Positions 26,775 through 35,787 of a DNA stretch of 64,000 nucleotides are shown piece after piece. Every line of letters begins with the position of its first letter. The stretch's first letter is position 1. The DNA is from an uncultured Rhizobiaceae bacterium (GTDB lineage Bacteria; Pseudomonadota; Alphaproteobacteria; Rhizobiales; Rhizobiaceae): the NCBI GenBank assembly GCA_951813045.1, contig CATOTF010000002.1, positions 3,038,001 to 3,102,000 of the forward strand, read 5' to 3'. The position numbers were made by a program, and so were the translations under genes. The notes under the pieces are model-generated. The model saw only the letters and a program-made list of their open reading frames with translations, had not been told where the DNA came from and did not search any database.

Positions 26775-28586
26775 CTATTCCGGGTCGCGGAAATGTTGCT
26801 GATAAGCGCGCGTTAGCGCCGCAAACCCCAGTTTTCGTGTGGTTTTGTCCGCAGCAACTACACCCTTCAGATTCCACCCCCGTTGATGCCGGGTCTGGCG
26901 TCTGTCAGTGCGAAAATCGTAAAGCAGCCAGATGAACGTGCCAACGACATATTTGGTTCGTGCTGCAATCTCGACCTGCCGGGTCAGAATCCGGGCCTGA
27001 TATTCTTCGGTGAACAGCCGCGTGTCTGGCCCGTTCAAACCGGCCACCGCGTCGGCGCCAGTTTCAGAAATCACCACAGGCCGGTCAGGGTTAGAATTTG
27101 CCAGCAACCGTTCCAGCCCTTCGAAGCCCGGCTCATACCAGCCGAAATACTGGTTCAGACCAATTACATCCAGATGTGCAGCCAACCGATCCTCAATGCG
27201 AAAGGTCTCACGGTTGATGAGGCAGGCCGCCGTGACCAGACGGGACGGGTCCTCCGTGCGCGCGGTTTCCACCAGTCCACGCATGAAGGACAACCGCGCG
27301 TCGGTGTCGGCGTTTTCATTGCCGACGCCCCATAAAATCACGCTGGCACGATTTGCGTCACGACGGATCAGTTCGATGAGTTGGTTGCGAGCGTTATCAA
27401 AAGTAGGTGGATTGTCGAATGCTATAGCCCAATAGACCGGAATTTCCTCCCACAACAGAATACCCATTTCATCGGCAATACGCGCAACGAGCTCGTGATG
27501 CGGGTAGTGTGCTGCTCGGGCGATATTAGCGCCGAGGTCTTTTAGATGTGCAAAGCGGCGTCGGATATCGGCTTCGTCACTGCATTTACCGACATCGCGG
27601 TCTTCCTCGTGAACGCCGATACCGCGCAAGCTTAACGGGTTGCCGTTCAGTAATATTTTTCGGCCCTTCCGTTCGATGGTTCGAAACCCCACCTTGTCAG
27701 TAACCATATCTGCGTCAAAGCTGGCGGTAACGTTATAAAGCTTGGGATTATCCGGTGACCAGAGTTCAGGGGTGCAATCCAGGACCGTCGATCCTGTGCC
27801 CGCGTGTACTGTAATCCGAGCCTTAACCAGCCCTTCAATTGCGATAATTGCCGTGCCATCTTCACCCGAAGATAACGTCAGATCCACCGCCACACCATTT
27901 TCAGCCAATCGCACAAACAGATGGGAAATGTGAACAGCGGGTACCGTGAACAACTCTACATCTCGATAAAGGCCACCGTGGTTGAACCAGTCAGTATGTT
28001 GCATCGGCACCGCTTCAGAACGCCGGGTACTGTCAACCTCGATCATCACGAGGTTGTTTCCTGTTTGGATTTGCGATGTGGCATCGATGAAAAATGGCGT
28101 CGACCCACCGATGTGCAGCCCACAAAACGCCCCGTTTACGAATACCCGTGCACGCTCGTTTGCGGCCCCAATCCTGAGAAAAACGCGATCTCCACCTGTC
28201 GGTGCATCGGCCTCGAATTCACGCGAATACCAGGCAGCACCTTCATAGCGCAACCATTCGCCGCGCTGCATGGTCCAACAACCTGGCACAGGTATCGTTT
28301 GCCACCCTCCGTCGTCGTAGTCGCGCGGAACGATCCACTCATCAATCGAATGGTTATCATGTTCAAACCAGCGTTGGCGCAGACCTTCGCGCATCGGGTC
28401 GATCACAAAGCGCCAATTTCCGTTTAATGAGACGGCGTTGCGTCCACCCATAAATACTGACCCTTTTGAAGTCAGATGCGGCGTCATGAATGGGGCCTCG
28501 AAATCCTCGTCATGGAGATGCCAGAATGGATCTCCAGCACCTTGCGCGCGCGTGGCTTCGTTCATCAACTTTTCACTTTCGAACAT
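26775..28586 (-). CDS. Glycoside hydrolase family 2 enzyme, probable beta-glucuronidase
   Basis: Hydrolyses beta-glycosides; with uxaC/uxuA next to it, beta-glucuronides are the likely substrate. Domains in order: N-terminal jelly-roll (VSLNGNWRFVIDP), immunoglobulin-like domain ending in WSPDNPKLYNV, and TIM barrel. Catalytic acid/base is Glu424 in WGVGNEN and the nucleophile Glu508 in VVISETGAD (603-residue numbering). No signal peptide, so intracellular. Start chosen at 28586; in-frame ATGs at 28661 and 28565 are possible. Convergent with the hydrolase, so it needs its own promoter beyond 28600. Confidence 0.9.
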   Translation of the reverse strand: MFESEKLMNEATRAQGAGDPFWHLHDEDFEAPFMTPHLTSKGSVFMGGRNAVSLNGNWRFVIDPMREGLRQRWFEHDNHSIDEWIVPRDYDDGGWQTIPVPGCWTMQRGEWLRYEGAAWYSREFEADAPTGGDRVFLRIGAANERARVFVNGAFCGLHIGGSTPFFIDATSQIQTGNNLVMIEVDSTRRSEAVPMQHTDWFNHGGLYRDVELFTVPAVHISHLFVRLAENGVAVDLTLSSGEDGTAIIAIEGLVKARITVHAGTGSTVLDCTPELWSPDNPKLYNVTASFDADMVTDKVGFRTIERKGRKILLNGNPLSLRGIGVHEEDRDVGKCSDEADIRRRFAHLKDLGANIARAAHYPHHELVARIADEMGILLWEEIPVYWAIAFDNPPTFDNARNQLIELIRRDANRASVILWGVGNENADTDARLSFMRGLVETARTEDPSRLVTAACLINRETFRIEDRLAAHLDVIGLNQYFGWYEPGFEGLERLLANSNPDRPVVISETGADAVAGLNGPDTRLFTEEYQARILTRQVEIAARTKYVVGTFIWLLYDFRTDRRQTRHQRGWNLKGVVAADKTTRKLGFAALTRAYQQHFRDPE

Positions 28587-28661
28587 AATTCCAGCCCCCG
28601 TGAACGTACCATATCCGACGACTGGAACAGAGTAAAATCTGGATTGAGGCGGTTTTCGCAA

Positions 28662-29449
28662 CTGTCACGTTCATTCAGAATTTTGGGTTGCCCTTCTGGG
28701 ATCCGCTGTAACATTGGTGTCAATCTGGTGGCCACAAGTGACGGTTAGTTGGAGCAAAAAAGACTTTTCATGGTGCGAAAAAATGGAAATTCTTGTGAGG
28801 GTGCTGCGCAATGGCATTTTCATTTTTTTCGATAGGCTTGTTCCTCCGCTGCAACACAACGGTCCCACATGCAGACGAATCCAACTGGAATCAGAACCAT
28901 CGGCTAACGTAATTTGACAATACGTGAGCCTCCGGCGTTTGCAGGCATTGTTCAGCTTGAAGTGAATAGAGCACCGTCGAACCACTGTTCACTATGCCCG
29001 ATGAAGGCCGCTGCTCTGCAGTGCAAGAAGAACGCGGTCACAGGACAATTAAAAAAGTCAAGAGCTTCCTAGGTCAATACGCAATCCATTGAGCAACGAC
29101 AACTTGTATAAATCTATATCATTGGTCGCCGGAGAGCACATTTTCCATCACACAAAGAAAGCCCAGTTTGTTTCGACCATTTGCTGTTTGACAATCTTTT
29201 TGCAAGGGAGTTGGTTTGATTGGTAAATTGTGGAGGTAACAACCGTCCCGGATATTTGGCGGCATAATTGCGAGAATGCTGCGCGGCCACGAAGAGGATA
29301 TGCATGAACCCTAGCCATAGCCGCACAAGTCCAAGTTGGTAGGATAACTAACCTGCAGTGAACCAAGCCAACGTCCCTTTGGCCATCAATGCCGGAAGTG
29401 TCCGTATCGCGAGACCCAATTTGTGACAAGGGTCGAATGACGAGGTAGG
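28662..29449. other. Intergenic region without a recognised gene
   Basis: About 790 bases. Short frames on both strands (for example 28671-28985 and 29148-29429, minus strand) show no family motif and are interrupted in all directions when read as possible decayed genes. The promoter of the GH2 gene should lie at its left edge. It borders an insertion-sequence remnant and may itself be decayed DNA. Confidence 0.4.
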
Positions 29450-29466
29450 GCTTATTCCGTTGAAAA
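29450..29466 (+). repeat. Terminal inverted repeat, left end of IS1182-type remnant
   Basis: GCTTATTCCGTTGAAAA, exactly complementary to 30368-30384. Marks one edge of the deletion derivative. Confidence 0.85.
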
Positions 29467-29530
29467 ACTCATTGTTTTATCGGACTTGATTGCGGCTTGA
29501 ACTGCGGACGCCTTTATCCTTGTTGCTGAT

Positions 29531-30365
29531 CAGACCACCGGCTTCGGTTCGGGAATGAGTTTTGCTAGTTTCTGAGGTTTTGGGCGGTTGCTGCGAGGTG
29601 GAATTCGTCTTTGACACCGCCTGGCCCTCGTAGTCGGAGCCGATTGAGTTTTAGAATGCGCTTGAGATGGGCGAATAACATCTCGACCTTTTTGCATAGC
29701 TTACACTATATGGCGTAGTCGATTGTCTTGGCGATGTTTCGAGCGATATCACGGGAGGGTTCATGGATGGTCTGTGTCACCTTGCGTTGCAGCCCATTTG
29801 GGCAACACTGCTGCTTCAACGAACAACTGTCGCAATCGGCTTTTTGGCGCGATAGCGGATGATCCCATATTTATCAGCCTTCGGAATGCGCGGATTAGTG
29901 TAAGCACGACGGAAGGTTTTGAGTTCCTTGCCACCAGGGCAGATATAGGTGTCAATGTTGTCATCATAGATGAAGTCGGCGCGCTCGAAAGTCCCATCTG
30001 TTCGACCGGACTTATCGACCACAGGGATATGGGGAGCAATGCCGTGTTCCTCAACTAGCCATTCAAGCAGCGCGCCTGTGCCATAGGCTGTGTCGGCAAT
30101 CATCCGTTCCGGATTGATGTCAAACGTGTCTTCGGTTCTGTCGACCATGGTTTGCATGACGCAAAGCTCAACTTGCCGAACTGAACGACTGGCCTCCACA
30201 TCTGGGATTACTGCATTGTCCGTATCAGTCATTGTAGTTGGCAGAATGCGCAAAATCGGCTCGGCCTGAACGCGTTGCAGTCCATTGCATTGGGATGCTG
30301 GATCAGAATGGGATGTAAACTTGGGTTACACCGCAGTGGCAGCGCCAAATGCCATCAATGAGGCG
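29531..30365 (-). pseudogene. Decayed IS1182-family transposase
   Basis: Homologous to the intact transposase at 45480-46895. The open part (29816-30253) matches its middle: VEASRSVRQVEL, ADTAYGTGALLEWLVEEHGI, HIPVVDKSGRTDGTFER and YICPGGKELKTFRRAY. Continuing to 29531 in other frames is the C terminus (LAKLIPEP). The N-terminal half, about 215 residues, is absent and frameshifts separate the pieces, so no transposase is made. Confidence 0.85.
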
Positions 30366-30367
30366 GG

Positions 30368-30384
30368 TTTTCAACGGAATAAGC
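30368..30384 (-). repeat. Terminal inverted repeat, right end of IS1182-type remnant
   Basis: Exact inverted copy of 29450-29466. It directly abuts the middle of the transposase reading frame, which shows that the 5' half of the gene was removed. Confidence 0.85.
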
Positions 30385-30515
30385 TCGATCTCGTCATTAG
30401 TGTAATTTAATCAACCAGATCGTAGACAGGTAAGAGCGGCCCTTTGCTTCCGCTCGAGTTAATTCGAAATATTCGATCGCTATCATCAAAGCGATGAGTC
30501 ATCTCTTTTCTAAGT

Positions 30516-32051
30516 TTAGATTTTTCTACCCACTCCTTCCCAGTAAGGTTTGCGGAGTCTGGGTTTGAAAATCTTGCCGCTGTCTTCACGCGGTAAGGCG
30601 TCATGAAAATCGATGATACGCGGATATTTGAATCGAGCCAGCTTGCCATCGAGGAAATCAATCACGGCATCCGCATTTGGAACCCAACCCTGCGACGGCT
30701 CGATCGCCGCGACGATCTGCTCGCCAAACTCTGGGTCTGGTGCACCAAAAACGGCGACATCCCGTACAAAAGGCGCCCGCATCAAAACGGCTTCAATTTC
30801 AGCAGGAAATATATTCGCACCGCCAGAAATGATCATATCTTTTTTGCGATCCGTAATGAACAGAAAGCCATCCTCATCCAGCCAGCCCAAATCACCGACC
30901 GAGAAGTGGCTGTGTTTTTCGCCAGCCGTCCTGCTCTCGGGGTCATTGGAATAATCAAATTCACCAAATGCCTCCATCCGTGCGTAAATTTCGCCCGGCT
31001 CTCCTGGAGGCAGCTTGCTCCCATCAGCGTCGAGTATTAAAATGGTGCATCCCATATGCATGGGGCCTGCCGTCCCGGGCTTGGCAAGCGCATCTTGCGA
31101 AGAAGCCATGGTCATGAATCCAATTTCGGTGGCCCCATAACTTTCCCAGAATACCGGACCCCACCAGTTGATCATCGCCACTTTTAGATCATGCGGCCAG
31201 GGTGAACCTGTGGAGACGCAATATTCGATGGAAGACAGGTTGTAACGCGCTTTTACATCGTCAGGCAGTTTCAATAAGCGACTCATCATCGTGGGTACGA
31301 GATAGATATGAGTGATCTGCTGTGCCTCTATGGTGGCCAGAAACGCTACCGGTTCAAACTTCGCAGCAACCACGGTTGAAACCCCATCCGTCGCCAAAGC
31401 TGCACTGGTTAGCGTCGAAGGTGCAGAATGATATATCGGCGCCGCCGTAAAAAAACGCGATCCCGGCTTAAGACGCAACATTTCGGCACCAACTCGGCGC
31501 AAGACTTCATCAAAATCTTTTCGGGGGCCAGAACTCGTTCGCCGAACACCTTTGGGAGCCCCGGTAGAGCCAGAAGTATAACGCATTAACGGGCGCGTCA
31601 TCTCGCGCTCTGCCAAAGGTTTATGCGCGTCGATAAGACTGCTCCACTCCACGCTGTCCGGGTCTGCCGTCGCTTGCGCCTTGTCGATCCCATAAGCAGC
31701 ACACAGTGCCGGGCCTGGCGTAACCGCAATTACTGTTCGGCCTCTTGTTGCAGACCGCAATGCGTCAATCAGGTCACGGTGAACAATAATGAAACGCGCA
31801 CCGCTATCGTCGCAGATTGCTGTAACTTCATCTGCGGCGGCGTGCCAGTTCAACGCTACAATCACAGTTCCGGCTTGTGCGGCTGCGCGCATAACCTCAA
31901 GGTGTTGCAAATCGTTGCGCATGATCACAGCCACAGGAACATCAACGCCTGCTCCCATTGCAACAAGCGCACTTGCAGCTCTTGCCGCGCGGGATTCAAG
32001 CATCGATCGCGCTTGGCGTTGATCAAAGTCTGCTACAAATGCTTCGGGCAT
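30516..32051 (-). CDS. AMP-dependent acyl-CoA synthetase/ligase
   Basis: Activates a carboxylic acid through an acyl-adenylate to its CoA ester. The 511-residue reading has the P-loop MRYTSGSTGAPKGV, the adenine motif ESYGATEIGFM, the hinge GDLGWLDEDGFLFITDRKKDMI and the catalytic Lys region DSGKIFKPRLRKPYW. Start at 32051 (MPEAFVADFD) is chosen because the extra 31 residues from 32144 show no homology. No operon partner; flanked by IS remnants, so its pathway is unknown. Closest in character to fatty-acyl or aromatic-acid CoA ligases. Confidence 0.9.
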   Translation of the reverse strand: MPEAFVADFDQRQARSMLESRAARAASALVAMGAGVDVPVAVIMRNDLQHLEVMRAAAQAGTVIVALNWHAAADEVTAICDDSGARFIIVHRDLIDALRSATRGRTVIAVTPGPALCAAYGIDKAQATADPDSVEWSSLIDAHKPLAEREMTRPLMRYTSGSTGAPKGVRRTSSGPRKDFDEVLRRVGAEMLRLKPGSRFFTAAPIYHSAPSTLTSAALATDGVSTVVAAKFEPVAFLATIEAQQITHIYLVPTMMSRLLKLPDDVKARYNLSSIEYCVSTGSPWPHDLKVAMINWWGPVFWESYGATEIGFMTMASSQDALAKPGTAGPMHMGCTILILDADGSKLPPGEPGEIYARMEAFGEFDYSNDPESRTAGEKHSHFSVGDLGWLDEDGFLFITDRKKDMIISGGANIFPAEIEAVLMRAPFVRDVAVFGAPDPEFGEQIVAAIEPSQGWVPNADAVIDFLDGKLARFKYPRIIDFHDALPREDSGKIFKPRLRKPYWEGVGRKI

Positions 32052-32465
32052 CGCGTCACTCTCGCTCTTATTGGTTAGTTTGCACCTATAGCAATAAAAA
32101 ATGAAGTCACCAAAACGGGGAAGCTCCATTCGTGGCGCCAACATTGAGGTTCAACAATTAGTACTAGCGGATCTATCGGGTTCGACCCATTACCGACCTT
32201 AGAGCAGAATTTCAAATTTTCGATCAAATTCACCAAAGCTGCCATTTATCATCACCCGCTACCAAGATGCTGGATGACCGAGATGTGGACAAACCAGCCT
32301 AGTATACCAACAAACGGTGTTCGAGGAACGACGTGGGATGAACTGACTAATTCGAACATAAGCAGACGTCCATATTTGATGATACGCTTTCGAGTTACGT
32401 CAACGAGAGTATCCATATTTGACAACAGGTAAGGGGCTTGCGAACCAAAATCTGACTTTTTTGGA
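32052..32465. other. Intergenic region without a recognised gene
   Basis: About 410 bases between two minus-strand genes. I see no coding frame of note. CTAGTATACCA near 32301 loosely resembles one half of the uxu operator but lacks the symmetric partner. The promoter for the acyl-CoA synthetase should be at the left side. Confidence 0.35.
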
Positions 32466-33053
32466 TCACATCACATCAATCTGAAATTCGAGATTGGTTG
32501 GAATGGAACTGGCGCCGTTAACCGGCGTCATGTCCTGCGGACAGGCAGACATTACTGCCGTACAATTTTCACGCGCTTTTAGAACGATGTAGTCACCGGG
32601 TTCCGAAACGGGAGGTTTCCATTCGTATTCGCCGGACGTGGACACCGGTATGTTCATCCAAATATTAAATGGACTGGGTACGTGCACAATCTGCTCGCCG
32701 ATGGCCATAAGGCTCATTTTATAATTGTCGGCGCAATTGTCATGGTAGCCATCTGCCCCAAGCTGCTGATATCTTGGCAGGTCGCAACAGGCGATGAGAA
32801 TGTCATGAATACCGGGCGATGTATCCTCGACGATCTCGATTAACGGGCGGCGGCGGTTTGTGACCAGTATGTCACCAGAGCTTACATAAATGCGCCACAG
32901 AGCGGTTCTACAATGTTCCATCGACAAAAATTCAAAAGGCGTATTATCGACGATTGCAAAGAAGTCGCACACTTGATTGCCATGGGGGTTGAATATCGTC
33001 AGTAAGTCACCCTGATTCAACCGAACCGCGTGTCCTTGCCTTGCGGGTATCAT
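32466..33053 (-). CDS. DUF1989 (urea carboxylase-associated) family protein
   Basis: A 195-residue protein of the DUF1989 family. Conserved features: IPARQGHAVRLNQGDLLTI, PHGNQVCDFFA, the late DNCADNYKMSLM and FNIWMNIPV, and the C-terminal cysteine/Asp segment ENCTAVMSACPQDMTPVNG. Characterised members are the carboxyguanidine deiminase subunits CgdA/CgdB that act with guanidine carboxylase; they usually occur as a pair beside the carboxylase. Here the gene is single and an intact IS3 element begins about 90 bases upstream, so the partner genes may have been lost or separated. Confidence 0.85.
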   Translation of the reverse strand: MIPARQGHAVRLNQGDLLTIFNPHGNQVCDFFAIVDNTPFEFLSMEHCRTALWRIYVSSGDILVTNRRRPLIEIVEDTSPGIHDILIACCDLPRYQQLGADGYHDNCADNYKMSLMAIGEQIVHVPSPFNIWMNIPVSTSGEYEWKPPVSEPGDYIVLKARENCTAVMSACPQDMTPVNGASSIPTNLEFQIDVM

Positions 33054-33146
33054 ATAACGTTTACCGGACTCGCTTCGGCCATTTGGAGCGACGGCTTCGT
33101 TAGCGGTCCCATTGGTATCGTCCGAGGTGGCTACATTATAAGGTTG

Positions 33147-33178
33147 TGGACTTGTCCCGTATTAATTCCGCATCCTGT
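33147..33178 (+). repeat. IS3 terminal inverted repeat, left end
   Basis: Begins TGGACTTGTCCCGTATTAAT; pairs with the right end at 34346-34377 over about 30 bases with a few mismatches. Preceded by the GTTG target duplication. Confidence 0.85.
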
Positions 33179-33184
33179 TCTCGT

Positions 33185-34042
33185 TTAACTCGTTTTTCGT
33201 TCAAATTTGATGGGCGACATTCCTCCTATTGCTGAGTGTCTTCTGCGGCTGTTGTAAAAGCCGTTGATGTATTGGAACAGGGCGTCGGTTGCTTGCTGTC
33301 GTGTTTGCCATGTGCCGCGCCAGATGAGTTCGGCTTTGAGTGTTTTGAAGAACGTCTCGACCACGGCGTTGTCCCAGCAATTGCCTTTTCGGCTCATGGA
33401 CACTTTAAACTTCAGTTCACGCATTCGTTTTTGATAATCATGAGAGCAGTATTGACTGCCACGGTCCGTATGATGAATGCAGCCCGGCGGTGGGTTTCGA
33501 AGGGCCAAAGCCCGGTTGAGAGCCTGCAATGCCAAGTCTTTCTTCAACCGGTTGCTGACAGCCCAACCCACCACACGGCGTGAATGTAGATCGATCATCA
33601 CTGCCAGATACAGCCAGCCCTCACGGGTCCAGATGTAGCTGATGTCACCTGCCCATTTCTGGTTGGGTTTATCCGCTTGGAAGTTCCGCCCCAGCAAGTT
33701 AGGCGCAATGTTGAAGCGGTGATTGCTATCGGTCGTAGCTTTGTATTTGCGTGTTCTGACCACTCGAATGCCGTTGTCGCGCATCAAACGGCCAACACGG
33801 CGGTGACCAATAGCAAGGCCGGCTTCCTTCAACTCCTGCGTCATTCTCGGGCGACCATAACTGCCAAGGCTCAAGTGATGCTGTTCACGGATGTGCGCCA
33901 GAACCACCATGTCATCGCGCTGCCGTTGACTAACAGGGCGGTTGTGCCAGGCACGATAACCACGCGATGTAACATTCAGAATATGGCAAAGCCGATCCAC
34001 CGGAACGTGTTTCCTGTGTTCTTCGACAAACGCAAATCTCAC
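33185..34042 (-). CDS. IS3-family transposase OrfB (integrase core)
   Basis: A 285-residue DDE transposase subunit. HTH_21-type N-terminal region (GSYGRPRMTQELKEAG) then the integrase core with catalytic Asp in WAGDISYIWT, Asp in IHHTDRGSQYCS and Glu in VVETFFKTLKAEL. GTG start in a GTGA overlap with the orfA stop, so OrfB is made by coupling or as an OrfAB frameshift product. No obvious A-rich slippery heptamer lies in the overlap. Confidence 0.94.
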   Translation of the reverse strand: MRFAFVEEHRKHVPVDRLCHILNVTSRGYRAWHNRPVSQRQRDDMVVLAHIREQHHLSLGSYGRPRMTQELKEAGLAIGHRRVGRLMRDNGIRVVRTRKYKATTDSNHRFNIAPNLLGRNFQADKPNQKWAGDISYIWTREGWLYLAVMIDLHSRRVVGWAVSNRLKKDLALQALNRALALRNPPPGCIHHTDRGSQYCSHDYQKRMRELKFKVSMSRKGNCWDNAVVETFFKTLKAELIWRGTWQTRQQATDALFQYINGFYNSRRRHSAIGGMSPIKFERKTS

Positions 34043-34314
34043 TTGCTTTGACCCGCGAAGAACACTGTTGCCTTCTTTAATATCTCCCTCTCCTCCGTGA
34101 GGAGACGAACCTCTCTGCGAAGCCGCTCATTCTCTTTGGCCAGATCAATATCAACCGATGGTGGAAGGTCATCAGGCCGGGATTGTTGTATCCATTTCGA
34201 TAACGTCGAAAAGCCGACCCCCAAATCTGATGCCACTTGTTTCCGGGTAAGTCCGCTGGTCAGCGCAATACGCACCGCTTCACGCTTGAATTCGTCTGTG
34301 TGGCCTCGTGCCAT
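34039..34314 (-). CDS. IS3-family transposase OrfA
   Basis: A 91-residue DNA-binding protein with a helix-turn-helix (EFKREAVRIALTSGLTRKQV, DLGVGFSTLSKWI) that recognises the element ends, and a C-terminal leucine-zipper-like helix (ENERLRREVRLLTEEREILKK). Overlaps orfB by four bases. Confidence 0.93.
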   Translation of the reverse strand: MARGHTDEFKREAVRIALTSGLTRKQVASDLGVGFSTLSKWIQQSRPDDLPPSVDIDLAKENERLRREVRLLTEEREILKKATVFFAGQSK

Positions 34315-34345
34315 AATAGTTCTCCTTGATGGGATTAATCCAATT

Positions 34346-34377
34346 CAAGGACACGGAACTAAACCGTGACAAGTCCA
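34346..34377 (-). repeat. IS3 terminal inverted repeat, right end
   Basis: Read inward on the minus strand it starts TGGACTTGTCACGGTTTAGT. Followed on the outside by GTTG, the second copy of the target duplication. Confidence 0.85.
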
Positions 34378-34441
34378 GTTGCTGATTCAAACTGTACTCC
34401 TTGAAAACGATTGAATATGTTAACGAAGCAAGTGCTTCAAG

Positions 34442-34887
34442 CTAGTCCTCAGCAATATCCTCGGCCCATAGTTTGGGTTTTTCTTCAATGAACCGCTTCA
34501 TGAGTGCGATGCAATCGGCGTCGTTTGCTACGATGACCTCAATATCCCGTTCCCGTAAAAACTCTTCGTTGCCGCCGAAATTAACATTCTCGCCAACGAC
34601 GACCCGCTGAATGCCGACTGAACAATCGTGCCGGAGCACATCATGCAGGGTGACAACGATGTATAGAGTGTCATGCCTCGGTAGGATTTTTGCCGACCTG
34701 CCTTGCGCAAGCAATCCATTTCGCCGTGGGCAATTGGGTCACCCCCTTGCACGCGTTGATTTCTTCCCTGCGCGATAAGTTCACTGCCATTCGCCAGTGC
34801 GCTGCCAATCGGCCCCCCTTCATCGAAGCCCGCTTTAGCCTCCTGTTAGGCGATGTCGAGAAATTTGCGATCTGTCTCGTTTAGCAT
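34442..34887 (-). pseudogene. Broken cytosine/guanine-type nucleobase deaminase
   Basis: Remains of a zinc-dependent cytidine-deaminase-fold enzyme, about 147 codons. Reading from ATG at 34887: MLNETDRKFLDIA, an in-frame stop (TAA), then QEAKAGFDEGGPIGSA, and the zinc motifs HGEMD and SPCMMCSGTIVQ. A one-base deletion after TIVQ shifts the frame; the rest (GIQRVVVGENVNFGGNEEFL to the C terminus) follows in another frame. Two lesions make it non-functional. It is the distal gene of the ABC-transporter operon starting at 39787. Confidence 0.85.
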
Positions 34888-34905
34888 GGGTATTCCTTCA
34901 CCAAC

Positions 34906-35787
34906 TTATTTCTGTAGGCTGTCATAATAAGGAAGCTGCTCTGTCCTTATTTTTACGTCGCCAGCCTTTTCAACCGATTTCACATGAGCACAGATTTCTT
35001 CAAGTGGAGCAAACCAGACATCGTGGTTATCGAGAACATTCTCCAGCCATTGTTCAACTTGGCGCCAGCGGGCCAATCGCCCAGTCAGGAAGGGATGCAA
35101 AATGAGCATGAAAAACCCGCCCACCTCATACTGCGCTTCGAATTCTTCCCAAAACCCGGCGAGTCCGGCGCTTGGTGAGCGGACAGGCATCATGTAGCCG
35201 ATCTCGTCATAATGCGCGAAGGGTGGCCAATCGTCCGTGCCCCAATGCACCGGCATTTCGTAGAGTTCTCCGGCATCCGTTTCCATTCGATAGGGAATAT
35301 CATCAGCCATTAATGAACTATCGTAATCGAAATCATATTCGATCAGCAGATCGACGACCTCCGGAGTGATATTATAGACGGGAGCGCGATAGCCTTTTGG
35401 TTGCCTGCCACAAATTTTCTCGTGAGAACGCAGAGCCTTCTCGAACGGCACCCGTTGGTCGCCCATGGTGGCAATCGGGTCTTCATGAATCCATCCGTGA
35501 TGGCCAATCTCGTGACCGTCTTTCAAAATGGCTTCGATAACATCCGGATAGGTTTCAAGGCACCATCCGGGAATGAAGAAAGATTGTTTCAATCCAAGCC
35601 GACGATAGGTTTCCAGAATGCGCGGTATTGCGACTGTTGGTCCGTAACGGCCCATAGAAATTGGGTAGAGCCGCTGATGACTGTCTCGTGGTTTGGCAAT
35701 GTGAATGAGACTGTCTGCATCCATATCGAATGTGATGGCACAAGCGCACTTTGCACCGTTCGGCCATGGAATTCGATTGAGGATCAT
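34906..35787 (-). CDS. Polysaccharide deacetylase family protein (PuuE/PgdA-like)
   Basis: A 293-residue NodB-homology enzyme. Metal-binding features: ITFDMDAD (first Asp pair), GHEIGHHGWIHEDP (His-x3-His) and GYRAPVY; the C-terminal MLILHPFLTGRLAR carries another His. The start at 35787 forms an ATGA overlap with the ATPase stop; the ORF upstream from 35976 is overlap only. No signal peptide, which argues against peptidoglycan and favours a cytosolic amidohydrolase such as the allantoinase PuuE type. In this operon it could open a cyclic amide brought in by the transporter (inference). Confidence 0.87.
   Translation of the reverse strand: MILNRIPWPNGAKCACAITFDMDADSLIHIAKPRDSHQRLYPISMGRYGPTVAIPRILETYRRLGLKQSFFIPGWCLETYPDVIEAILKDGHEIGHHGWIHEDPIATMGDQRVPFEKALRSHEKICGRQPKGYRAPVYNITPEVVDLLIEYDFDYDSSLMADDIPYRMETDAGELYEMPVHWGTDDWPPFAHYDEIGYMMPVRSPSAGLAGFWEEFEAQYEVGGFFMLILHPFLTGRLARWRQVEQWLENVLDNHDVWFAPLEEICAHVKSVEKAGDVKIRTEQLPYYDSLQK

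Larger units (their letters stand above)
29450..30384 (-). mobile_element. Internally deleted IS1182-type element with both terminal repeats
   Basis: Bounded by a perfect 17-bp inverted repeat, GCTTATTCCGTTGAAAA at 29450-29466 and its complement at 30368-30384. Inside is a decayed IS1182-family transposase lacking its N-terminal half. The outer sequence (GGGCTTATT...GAAAAA...TTGTTTTA.CGG) is related to the end of the intact IS1182 copy near 45408. No target duplication was evident. Such deletion derivatives can still be moved in trans if the ends are recognised. Confidence 0.8.
33147..34377 (-). mobile_element. Complete IS3-family insertion sequence with target duplication
   Basis: Ends are imperfect inverted repeats: TGGACTTGTCCCG at 33147 and the complement of TGGACTTGTCACGG at the right edge, followed inward by further similarity (TTAATTCCG/TTAGTTCCG). 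The directly flanking 4 bases are GTTG on both sides (33143-33146 and 34378-34381), a target-site duplication. Both orfA and orfB are open. The clean duplication and intact genes indicate a recent insertion. Confidence 0.92.

Noticed and set aside
28671-28985. 104-codon minus-strand frame upstream of the GH2 gene
   Set aside because: Unfamiliar, basic and serine-rich sequence with no motif; probably chance.
32295-32310. CTAGTATACCA as another uxu-type operator
   Set aside because: Only one half resembles the motif and no uronate gene is near.
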